Positions 51,720 through 59,027 of a stretch of DNA of 64,000 nucleotides are shown piece after piece. Under the pieces are notes generated by a model that searched no databases, had not been told where the DNA came from, and saw only the letters and a program-made list of their open reading frames with translations. This stretch comes from JAAYHG01 sp012735455 (GTDB lineage Bacteria > Bacillota > DTU030 > DUMP01), in assembly GCA_050951365.1 (NCBI GenBank), contig JBMNIX010000010.1:62001-126000 (forward strand). Reading direction: 5' to 3'. The translations under genes and the position numbers were made by a program. Position 1 is the stretch's first letter, and each line of letters begins with the position of its first letter.

Positions 51720-53003
51720 ATGTTTTGCTACCAGTGTGAGCAGACTTTGGGAGGAACAGGTTGTACCAAAGCTGGCGTTTGTGGCAAGAATGAGGACATA
51801 GCCAGCCTCCAGGATACCCTCATCTTCGCTCTTAAGGGAATTGCTGCCTACAGCTACCACGCCCGTGAACTAGGCTTCCGGGACGAAGAGGTAGACGCCT
51901 TCTTTAGCGAGGCTCTCTTCACTACCCTCACCAATGTGAATTTTGATTTGGAAAACCATGTGGCCCTGCTCATGAAGGCTGGTGCCATAAATCTTAAAGC
52001 CATGGAGCTTCTGGATAAAGCACACGTGGCCAGATTTGGTGCACCAGAACCAACCAAGGTGGAGGTCGGCACTAAGCCTGGCCCTGGTATTGTAGTCACC
52101 GGGCACGATCTCCTCGATCTCTATGAGCTACTTAAGCAAACAGAAGGCAAGGGGATCAACATCTACACCCACGGTGAAATGTTGCCTGCTCATGGCTACC
52201 CTGCCCTGAAAAAGTTCCCCCACCTTGTGGGCAACTACGGCACCGCCTGGCAAAATCAGCGGCAGGAGTTCGACGCCTTCCCAGGGGCTATTCTGGGCAC
52301 CACCAACTGCGTCCTTATTCCTAAGGCATCTTACCGAGATAGAATGTTCACCTGTGGCATCGCTCGCCTACCCGGCGTTACCCATGTCCGTGATCGTGAC
52401 TTCACTCCCGTAATCGAAAAAGCCCTGTCGCTTCCAGCCCTCACCGAACAACATGTCGCTACAACAACCACCGGCTTCCACCATCAAGCTGTGCTGAGCC
52501 TGGCGGACAAGGTCATCGACGCCGTCAAAGCAGGGAAGATTCGCCATTTCTTCGTGGTCGGCGGCTGCGACGGTTCCAAGCCCGGTCGCAACTACTACAC
52601 TGAGCTCGTCAACCAGCTACCCAAGGATACAGTTGTGCTCACCCTTGGCTGCGGCAAGTTCCGGTTCAACTACATGGACCTGGGCGAAATTGACGGTATA
52701 CCCCGTATCCTGGACATGGGCCAGTGCAATAACGCCTACTCTGCCGTACAGGTGGCCTTGGCCCTGGCGAAAGCCTTCGACTGCGATGTGAATGACCTGC
52801 CACTCAGCCTAATCCTCTCTTGGTTCGAGCAGAAGGCCGTCGCCGTCCTGCTCACCCTCTTCCATTTAGGCATCAAAAACATCCGCCTCGGGCCTTCGCT
52901 CCCAGCGTTCATTACACCCAACGTACTGAAGGTACTACAGGACAATTACAACATTCAACCGATAACTACCCCCGAGGCCGACATTAAGGCTATCCTGGGT
53001 TAA
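51720..53003 (+). CDS. hcp: Hybrid cluster protein (hydroxylamine reductase), short class
   Basis: This 427-residue protein starts MFCYQCEQTLGGTGCTKAGV; Cys3, Cys6, Cys15 and Cys21 bind the N-terminal [4Fe-4S] cluster. Downstream segments with cysteines and acidic residues (GTTNCVL, VGGCDGSKPG, LTLGCGKFRFN, DMGQCNNAYSAVQV) would hold the hybrid Fe-S-O cluster. Hcp acts as NO reductase or S-nitrosylase and reduces hydroxylamine in vitro. The length is about 120 residues shorter than the common form and fits the short class III type. ATG 51720 follows GGAGGAG. Co-transcribed with the Rrf2 regulator. Confidence 0.93.
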   Translation: MFCYQCEQTLGGTGCTKAGVCGKNEDIASLQDTLIFALKGIAAYSYHARELGFRDEEVDAFFSEALFTTLTNVNFDLENHVALLMKAGAINLKAMELLDKAHVARFGAPEPTKVEVGTKPGPGIVVTGHDLLDLYELLKQTEGKGINIYTHGEMLPAHGYPALKKFPHLVGNYGTAWQNQRQEFDAFPGAILGTTNCVLIPKASYRDRMFTCGIARLPGVTHVRDRDFTPVIEKALSLPALTEQHVATTTTGFHHQAVLSLADKVIDAVKAGKIRHFFVVGGCDGSKPGRNYYTELVNQLPKDTVVLTLGCGKFRFNYMDLGEIDGIPRILDMGQCNNAYSAVQVALALAKAFDCDVNDLPLSLILSWFEQKAVAVLLTLFHLGIKNIRLGPSLPAFITPNVLKVLQDNYNIQPITTPEADIKAILG

Positions 53004-53006
53004 GCA

Positions 53007-53047
53007 AAACGCCAAAGGGCAGGCACACAGCCTGCCCTTTGGCGTTT
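53007..53047. terminator. Strong bidirectional terminator
   Basis: A perfect 18-bp stem (53007-53024 with 53030-53047) with loop ACACA; T-rich flanks on both strands. It ends hcp and the converging lpd-derived frame. Confidence 0.92.
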
Positions 53048-53066
53048 CTTTATCTCAGTTACGAAA

Positions 53067-54110
53067 TTAGCCGCGCCTAGGCAGGTGCAGAGCCAAACCA
53101 TCTACCGCCAAGGCAGACTCGGCCACCGCCTCAATGATGGTGGGATGAGCATGGATAGTAGAAGTGATCTCATCCACTGTGGCCTCCAACCGTAAGGCCA
53201 GTGCCGCTTCACTGATGAGGTCCGTAGCACGGGGGCCCAGGATCTGGACACCCAAGATCTCGCCGTAACGCTCGTTAGTCACGATCTTAACGAAACCGCC
53301 AGCATCCGCCTCTTTCAGAGCTTTGCCGTTGGCCGCCAGAGGGAAGCGCCCCACCTTTACCTGGAAGCCAGCCTCCCGGGCTTGTGCCTCAGAGAGGCCC
53401 ACACTGGCAGCTTCGGGCTGGGTGTAAATGCAACTCGGTACTGTCTTGTAATCCATTTTCACCCGCTTGCCCAGTGCATTTTCTGCTGCTACGGTACCCT
53501 CGGCAAAGGCCACGTGTGCCAACATCACGCCGCCAATAGCATCACCTACAGCATAGATACCAGGGACACTGGTCTCCAGGTACTCATTCACCACGATGCG
53601 GCCCCGTTCCAGGGTAATTCCGTTCCCCTCCAAACCCATTCCCTGGGTCACGGGGCGGCGCCCCACAGCCGCCAATACCTTGTTCACCAGGAAGCTGCGC
53701 TCGCCTGCCTGGGTCGCCACCGCTACCTTAAGGCCTGCCGGGTCTTTACTGGCACCTAACACCTTGGCTCCAGTATAGATTTCAACACCCAATCTGCTCA
53801 GGTGGGCAGCCACGCCAGCAGCCAGCTCCTGATCCAGGTTAGGCAGGATCTGGGGCAGCATCTCTACAATGATGCAGCGCGTTCCCAGAGCCTGGTAAAC
53901 CGAGGCCAACTCTACACCGATGACGCCTCCTCCTTGAATCACCTCTACCAGGCCGATTTCTTCTAGTGCGCGCAGGGCTTCGCGAATGGAGGAACGACTT
54001 ACCCCAAACCTCTCAGCCAGCTCCTTCTCTGTGGGGGGCCTATCCCCCTCTTGCAGATTTTCACCGACAATCAGGCGCTCGATTTCTTTGCGAACTACGT
54101 GGCTTAGGCC
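53067..54110 (-). pseudogene. GntR regulator / dihydrolipoamide dehydrogenase deletion fusion
   Basis: One minus-strand frame encodes, first, about 58 residues of a GntR/FadR winged-helix domain (ERLIVGENLQEGDRPPTEKE, LAERFGVSRSSIREAL, RALEEIGLVEV). It then continues without a break into the C-terminal 290 residues of dihydrolipoamide dehydrogenase from GGGVIGVELASVYQALG onward, including GDAIGGVMLAHVAFAEG and HAHPTIIEAVAESAL. The Lpd part lacks the FAD-binding start and the redox disulfide; the GntR part lacks its ligand domain. The junction lies in GGAGGAGGC (53925-53933), a likely short-homology deletion site. No ATG/GTG/TTG starts the GntR part in frame, so it is probably not expressed as one protein; a GTG at 53942 could start the Lpd fragment alone. 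Confidence 0.8.
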
Positions 54111-54316
54111 ACATGAAACGACAAATACCCTTCTTCCAGGCCGATATTTTTTTGTCCAGGAGGCAGGAAAAAAACATCAGGTGTCAAATACATACCTCGA
54201 ATAGGTCCTGTCATCAGATAGGCCAAGAATTTTGCCACACTTATTTGTGTGCAAAGACCCGACCGCAATGATTTCTTTGATGTTCAACAGCTTTTATGAG
54301 CAAAGGAGGCTTTCAC

Positions 54317-55033
54317 GTGCACATCAATCCAGACAAGTGCGTGGGTTGCGGTTCCTGCGTCCCCTACTGCCCCATGCGCGCTATCAGTGTTACCGATGTG
54401 GCTGTTGTTGATCAGGACGAGTGCGTGGAATGTGACATTTGTTACCGCGCAGGCGTATGCCCGGTAGACGCCTTCGAGCTACCAGTGTTAGAGTATCCAC
54501 GTATTCTGCGCCAAGTGTTCTCTGATCCCCTGGTTTCCCACCCGGGTACAAATGTTCCTGGCCGTGGCACCGAAGAAATGAAAACCAACGAGGTTACCGG
54601 GCGCTTCCGTCGCGGTCACGTGGGCATAGCCGTAGAACTGGGTCGGCCTGGCACCGGTACACGTCTTTACAATGCCGAAAAGGTGGCCCAGGCGGTGGCA
54701 CCTTTCGGGGTAAAGTTTGAAAAGCACAACCCCTTAACCCAGCTTATGGTGGATGAAAACACCGGCAAATTCAAGGAAGACTGCCTGCAGGAAAAGGTCC
54801 TCTCCGCCATTGTGGAGTTTGACTGCCTCGAGGAACAAGTGGTTCCCATTTTGACAGCGATTAAAGAGGTGGCCAAAGACCTGGACACCGTCTTCTCTCT
54901 GGACATCTGCAGCCGGACTCGGGAGGATGGCACCGTTCCTTCGGAAGAATTGGCGAAAAAGGCCGGTTTCACTCCCAGCCTAAACGGTAAGACCAACGTT
55001 GGCCTAGGACGGCCCCTGGCAGAGGAGGAGTAA
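54317..55033 (+). CDS. Ferredoxin-domain protein with unrecognised C-terminal domain
   Basis: This 238-residue protein starts with a 2[4Fe-4S] module (CVGCGSCVPYCP and CVECDICYRAGVCP, about residues 8-52). About 180 residues follow that I do not recognise, with RRGHVGIAVELGRPGTGTRL and SAIVEFDCLEEQVVP as memorable segments. GTG 54317 is chosen because AAAGGAGG lies 7 bases upstream. It starts a three-gene unit with the next unknown gene (3-base gap) and a nitrilase-family amidase. A role in ferredoxin-linked chemistry on an amide or nitrogen compound is inference only. Confidence 0.75.
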   Translation: MHINPDKCVGCGSCVPYCPMRAISVTDVAVVDQDECVECDICYRAGVCPVDAFELPVLEYPRILRQVFSDPLVSHPGTNVPGRGTEEMKTNEVTGRFRRGHVGIAVELGRPGTGTRLYNAEKVAQAVAPFGVKFEKHNPLTQLMVDENTGKFKEDCLQEKVLSAIVEFDCLEEQVVPILTAIKEVAKDLDTVFSLDICSRTREDGTVPSEELAKKAGFTPSLNGKTNVGLGRPLAEEE

Positions 55034-55036
55034 GAC

Positions 55037-55654
55037 ATGACGCACACACTACACCGGAGCGGCAACCCGAGCAGCCTTGAGCAGGATTACGTTGTGTTTG
55101 CCATTGCTGCTCAAGGTTTCAACAGTGAGGGTTCCATACCCAAATTCGAACAGTTTGCCAACATTGCCCTCAAGTACAACCCTGTTAACTTTGGTGACAT
55201 GAAGCAAGGAAACGTGTTTATGATGGAGAAGGAAGAGATTCTCAAGAACTTTAAAGAAAACTCCATCGTCCACGCAGTCTTCACCGATAAAGACACCGTT
55301 CTCGCTTGCCTCAAGGAAATCAAGGAAGCAGACATCGGCCTCTCTATTGTGGTCTCAGGCCTGATTCATGACACAGCGGTGGCATGTAAGTCAGCCGGTA
55401 CTGCACCCCACACCGTAGAGCACTCCCTGGGTATTCACGGTGCGACAGAAAAACTGCCCTCCCAGGCTGTACGGGACATCTCTACCATGTGCGGACACGG
55501 CATGGTTGCCTTCTCCCTTGTCGAGCACCTCGTAGACGAGGTCAAGAAAGGAAGAACCTCATTGGAGAAGGCTTCCCAAGAGTTGGCTAAGCAATGTGTC
55601 TGCGGTGTATTCAATCCAGCTCGCGCAGCAGAGATTATTGAGAAACTGCTCTAG
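55037..55654 (+). CDS. Conserved-looking protein of unknown function, Cys/His-rich
   Basis: This 205-residue cytoplasmic protein starts after GGAGGAG embedded in the end of the preceding gene, so both are coupled. It has clustered His and Cys residues in HTVEHSLGIHG, STMCGHGMVAF and KQCVCGVFNPARA, which look like metal or cofactor ligands. No family was recognised. Neighbours are the ferredoxin-domain protein upstream and a carbon-nitrogen hydrolase downstream. Confidence 0.72.
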   Translation: MTHTLHRSGNPSSLEQDYVVFAIAAQGFNSEGSIPKFEQFANIALKYNPVNFGDMKQGNVFMMEKEEILKNFKENSIVHAVFTDKDTVLACLKEIKEADIGLSIVVSGLIHDTAVACKSAGTAPHTVEHSLGIHGATEKLPSQAVRDISTMCGHGMVAFSLVEHLVDEVKKGRTSLEKASQELAKQCVCGVFNPARAAEIIEKLL

Positions 55655-55696
55655 GCCGAGGGCACGTACGCCCAAGAAGTCTAGGAGGCTTTGTAA

Positions 55697-56536
55697 ATGA
55701 AATTGCGCGTAGCTGCGCTGCAGCTGGGACCTTACAAGGGAGACTACGAGGAGCAGCTAACAGCTATCGAAAAACAGGTGGAACGGGCGGCAACGTCTTA
55801 CCCGGTAGATGTGATCGTGCTGCCCGAGCTCATGACCACACCCTACTTCCCCCGTTCCCAAGACCTCAAGTGGCGGGAAGAAGCGGAACCTTTTCTCACC
55901 GGTCCTACCCTACCCCGGATCCGCCGGCTAGCCCAGAGGGTTAGCTCATCAATTATCGCTACCTGCTACGAAAAAAGTGGTGCTGAACGATACAACACTG
56001 CTTTCATTGTCGATGCGGGAGGCAACCTGGTGGGCAAGTACCGGAAGACCCACATCCCCTTGATTGAGTCGGTCCTGGCATACGAAACCCTCTTCTTCGA
56101 CCAGGGTCAGGACCTCCCTGTCTTTACTGTAGCTGGCGTACGTGTAGGGATACTAATATGCTACGACCGTTCCTTCCCCGAAGCCTGGCGCACCCTAGCC
56201 CTGAAGGGAGCACAGGTGGTATTTGTCCCTACATCCTCCTCGGGTTACCGGGGCAATTTGTATGCGGACGAGCTAAAGCTGGCTGCCGCTCATCACCAGA
56301 TATTCGTCGTAGGGTCTAACAAGGCTGGCGAAGAGTTTCTTTTGGGAGAGGCGGGATCTATCACCTTCTACGGCAAATCCCGCATAATTGATCCCCTAGG
56401 CAATGTATTAGCAGCCCTGGAGGGGGAACAGGAGGCGTTTGTCGCCGCCGAGCTCGACTTGGATCAAGTAGCTGCCGCACGACAAAAGCTGGGCTATTAC
56501 CGCGACCGCCGTACGGACCTGTACTGCCTGCAATAG
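55697..56536 (+). CDS. Carbon-nitrogen hydrolase (nitrilase superfamily)
   Basis: This 279-residue enzyme has the Glu-Lys-Cys triad of the nitrilase fold: Glu in VLPELMTTPY, Lys in GKYRKTHIPL and Cys in LICYDRSFPEAWR. The class resembles N-carbamoyl-amino-acid amidases, beta-ureidopropionases and omega-amidases; the exact amide is not determined. AGGAGG lies 7-8 bases before ATG 55697. It is the last gene of a unit with the two unrecognised proteins, and ends near a large hairpin. Confidence 0.88.
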   Translation: MKLRVAALQLGPYKGDYEEQLTAIEKQVERAATSYPVDVIVLPELMTTPYFPRSQDLKWREEAEPFLTGPTLPRIRRLAQRVSSSIIATCYEKSGAERYNTAFIVDAGGNLVGKYRKTHIPLIESVLAYETLFFDQGQDLPVFTVAGVRVGILICYDRSFPEAWRTLALKGAQVVFVPTSSSGYRGNLYADELKLAAAHHQIFVVGSNKAGEEFLLGEAGSITFYGKSRIIDPLGNVLAALEGEQEAFVAAELDLDQVAAARQKLGYYRDRRTDLYCLQ

Positions 56537-56569
56537 ATTCTAACAACAGCTCAAGCCCTTCACTCTCAG

Positions 56570-56602
56570 AAGCCCCGGTATGCTTTAAGCATACCGGGGC
56601 TT
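56570..56602. terminator. Perfect hairpin after the amidase gene
   Basis: A 15-bp stem (56570-56584 with 56588-56602, core GCCCCGGTATGC) with loop TTA. No clear T-tract on either strand, so it may be a terminator or an RNA-stabilising hairpin. The remaining 240 bases up to the next gene show no other recognised feature apart from the GAAAGGAGAACG ribosome site before 56846. Confidence 0.6.
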
Positions 56603-56845
56603 CGTGCCTTAGAAACCCCTGCCAGGCGCCCAGGTCGAGTAATAACTCGTGCTCGCGCCAGAGGCATTGGGCCGTCCTGTCTTTTCACAATGCAGTGGAT
56701 TAAGCTCTCGTGGTAGGAATAACTCTAAGCAGCGTCGAATGACTTTCTGGCTCTTTTCCCAAGCTCAACACATGACCGGAAAAAAGCCCAACTCGGGCCA
56801 GTTGGCACCAAAGGGTCAGATAACTTAAGCGAAAGGAGAACGATC

Positions 56846-57115
56846 ATGGCCAATGCACTACTCGTAGCCATCTTCAGTTTTCTGTGGTTGCTACTCGCCA
56901 TAGTACTTGCTCTCTTGGGATTTTATCTTTTTTGGCTGCTGGCAACCTCCACTAAGCGCGGTGCGGACGCATTGGAGCGCATAGCTCGAGCATTGGAAAA
57001 GGAACCTGCCGAGCAAGCGCTTCAGCCCCCTGCCGCCGACAATCTCCTGCCTGAGGTCGAGGAACCAAACCTGATTCCGCCTACCTCAAACGAAAGCGAA
57101 GAAACGGAAGAATAG
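56846..57115 (+). CDS. Small single-span membrane protein of unknown function
   Basis: This 89-residue protein has one long hydrophobic N-terminal helix (about residues 5-33), a short amphipathic stretch (STKRGADALERIARALEK) and an acidic, proline-rich tail. AAAGGAG lies 8 bases before ATG 56846. No family was recognised and neighbours give no hint. It converges on the alpha-hydroxy-acid dehydrogenase gene. Confidence 0.68.
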   Translation: MANALLVAIFSFLWLLLAIVLALLGFYLFWLLATSTKRGADALERIARALEKEPAEQALQPPAADNLLPEVEEPNLIPPTSNESEETEE

Positions 57116-57153
57116 CTTCCCTGCCTTCAGGTTCCCTATTATGCTTGACAAAG

Positions 57154-58194
57154 CTAGCGGTGGCTTATCTGTGTCCTCCCTGCATCTTGCGGACGCGCAC
57201 AGCCTGTAAGAATCATAGCCACCTTGAGCTCATCTGCAAGTTTGGTATAGAGGATCTTAACTCCCTCGACGCCAGCGCCAAAGACACCCCAAACCACCGG
57301 TCGCCCCACCAGCACAGCATCGGCACCCAGGGCCAGGAGTTTAAGAACATCTGCACCGCTCCTGACACCCCCGTCTGCCAAGATGGTAAGTCTCCCCTTA
57401 ACCGCCTGTGCAACGGCAGGCAGAACCTCTGCCGTTCCGGGAGTGTAATCCAGGGCCCTGCCACCGTGGTTAGAGACCACAATTCCTGCCGCACCGGCTT
57501 CATAGGCAAGGAGGGCCTCATCCGGCGTCATGATCCCCTTCACCAACACCGGTAGCTTAGTTTGCCGGCAGATCTCTCTTAAAGCAGCGGGGCTCAAGGG
57601 GCCAACGTACTGTCCTGCCCGACGCATGTTGATGAGCCCAGCAGCATCCACGTCCACTCCCACAGCCACTGCATTTGCCTCTTCTGCCCTCCGTATCCGA
57701 TCCTTAATTTCCTCAAGCGAACGAGGTTTAATAATGGGTATCCCTCTACCGCCCGCAGCCCTTATCGCCCGGAGGCCAGCCTCGTACACCACCGGCTGCG
57801 GTCCATCTCCTGTCAGCGCCAAAGTGCCCGCGTCCAAGGCGCCCTTCACCTGGGCCCAAACCAGGTCCTGCTCTTCTATCCGGCCGGCAAAGTTTACCGC
57901 CGCCCCTGCCACAGCAGCACCTAACACCGGGAGCGAGAGAGACTGGCCGAAGAGCTCCACCCCAAGGTCAGGTTCGCTGACCCCATGTAGTGTCCGTAGG
58001 TTAAGCCTAAGTACCCGCAGGGCCTCATGATTATTTCGCGCTCCGGTTCCTGTCCCCACTCCTCCTATTCCTGGCACCTCACCGGCACAGACGCGACCGT
58101 CACAGTCTCGGCAGAGACGGCAGATGCCCTGCAGTTTCTCTGCCGCAGCCTTCTTAACCTCTTCCCATTTCATATCGTCCCGGCTAGAGGCCAC
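57154..58194 (-). CDS. FMN-dependent alpha-hydroxy-acid dehydrogenase with Cys-rich N-terminus
   Basis: This 346-residue TIM-barrel flavoprotein of the lactate/glycolate oxidase superfamily has the active-site segment GIVVSNHGGRALDYTPGT with the catalytic His and Arg, IMTPDEALLAYEAG and the FMN-phosphate site ILADGGVRSGADVLK. Before the barrel lies CRLCRDCDGRVC, four cysteines in CxxCxxCx4C spacing that could hold an iron-sulfur or zinc site. It likely oxidises a 2-hydroxy acid. The start is ambiguous between GTG 58194 and ATG 58173. Confidence 0.83.
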   Translation of the reverse strand: MASSRDDMKWEEVKKAAAEKLQGICRLCRDCDGRVCAGEVPGIGGVGTGTGARNNHEALRVLRLNLRTLHGVSEPDLGVELFGQSLSLPVLGAAVAGAAVNFAGRIEEQDLVWAQVKGALDAGTLALTGDGPQPVVYEAGLRAIRAAGGRGIPIIKPRSLEEIKDRIRRAEEANAVAVGVDVDAAGLINMRRAGQYVGPLSPAALREICRQTKLPVLVKGIMTPDEALLAYEAGAAGIVVSNHGGRALDYTPGTAEVLPAVAQAVKGRLTILADGGVRSGADVLKLLALGADAVLVGRPVVWGVFGAGVEGVKILYTKLADELKVAMILTGCARPQDAGRTQISHR

Positions 58195-58228
58195 CTTATC
58201 CGTTCTACCCCCGTCCGGCTACCCCCCT

Positions 58229-58861
58229 TCAGTGTGTCGTTATGTAGTCTTTGAGGCCCTCGAAAATCTTTTCCCCTATTCCAGAGACCTTCTTGATGTC
58301 TTCTATGATTTGAAACGGTCCGTTAGCTGTCCGATAGTCTATAATACGCTGAGCCAAAGCCGGGCCAATACGCGGCAGTGTTTCAAGCTCTCTTAGATCG
58401 GCAGTGTTAATGTTAACCTTGCCTCCAGAGACACCGGCTGCAGCCGAATTCAATATTCCTGCCGCCGTCATAGGTTGTACCTCACCTTGCTTAGGTACCC
58501 ATACCTTACGTCCGTCTACTAACGGCTCTGCCAAGTTCAGGGCATCCAGCTCCGCCTCATCTGTGGCCCCGCCTGCGGCCTCTACAGCATCAATCACACG
58601 GCTTCCCACGGTTAAGCGGTAAACGCCGCTCCTTTGCACTGCCCCTGCCACATGCACCACCAGTTCTGCTGTTGCAGAAGGCTCAGTACCACTCTCGTTC
58701 TGAGAGGGGTCGGCTAAGGTGTCCGGCGGTAGCTCGATTACAGCACCCCGAGGCGCTGCCAGGTAGTTCCAGTAGAGGAGCGAGGCCACAACAATAGCTA
58801 CTCCAGCTAAAAGAAGAAGCAGTATCTGCTGCGTACGTGTGAGACTGTTCAGCAGAATCAC
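58229..58861 (-). CDS. comEA: ComEA-type DNA-binding competence protein
   Basis: This 210-residue protein has an N-terminal membrane anchor (about 12-32), an SLBB domain (about 65-125, VVHVAGAVQRSGVYRL) and a C-terminal helix-hairpin-helix pair (VNINTADLRELETLPRIGPA and SGIGEKIFEGLKDY). ComEA binds double-stranded DNA outside the membrane during natural transformation. Other com genes (comEC) are outside the window. It lies downstream of leuS on the same strand but behind a terminator. Confidence 0.92.
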   Translation of the reverse strand: MILLNSLTRTQQILLLLLAGVAIVVASLLYWNYLAAPRGAVIELPPDTLADPSQNESGTEPSATAELVVHVAGAVQRSGVYRLTVGSRVIDAVEAAGGATDEAELDALNLAEPLVDGRKVWVPKQGEVQPMTAAGILNSAAAGVSGGKVNINTADLRELETLPRIGPALAQRIIDYRTANGPFQIIEDIKKVSGIGEKIFEGLKDYITTH

Positions 58862-58991
58862 CCCTAGCGAAAATGTTGGCTGCCCTTCTGTACCAGCTAT
58901 TGAGTTAACATTCGTCTCCTTTCAACGTTTTCCTCCTTCGGCACGGAACGGGAGAGGCGCTTTCCTTCTCAATCTTACGGTACAAATTAAA

Positions 58992-59021
58992 AACGCCCGC
59001 GGCTGGGTTGTCGCGGGCGTT
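58992..59021 (-). terminator. Terminator after leuS
   Basis: A 10-bp GC-rich stem (AACGCCCGCG with CGCGGGCGTT) follows the leuS stop at 59028; on the minus strand it runs into TTTTTAATTT. Confidence 0.9.
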
Positions 59022-59027
59022 CTTACA

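Noticed and set aside
53067..54110. A functional GntR-Lpd two-domain sensor
   Set aside because: The GntR part has no in-frame ATG, GTG or TTG start, and the Lpd part lacks the FAD-binding and disulfide regions. A deletion scar explains it better.
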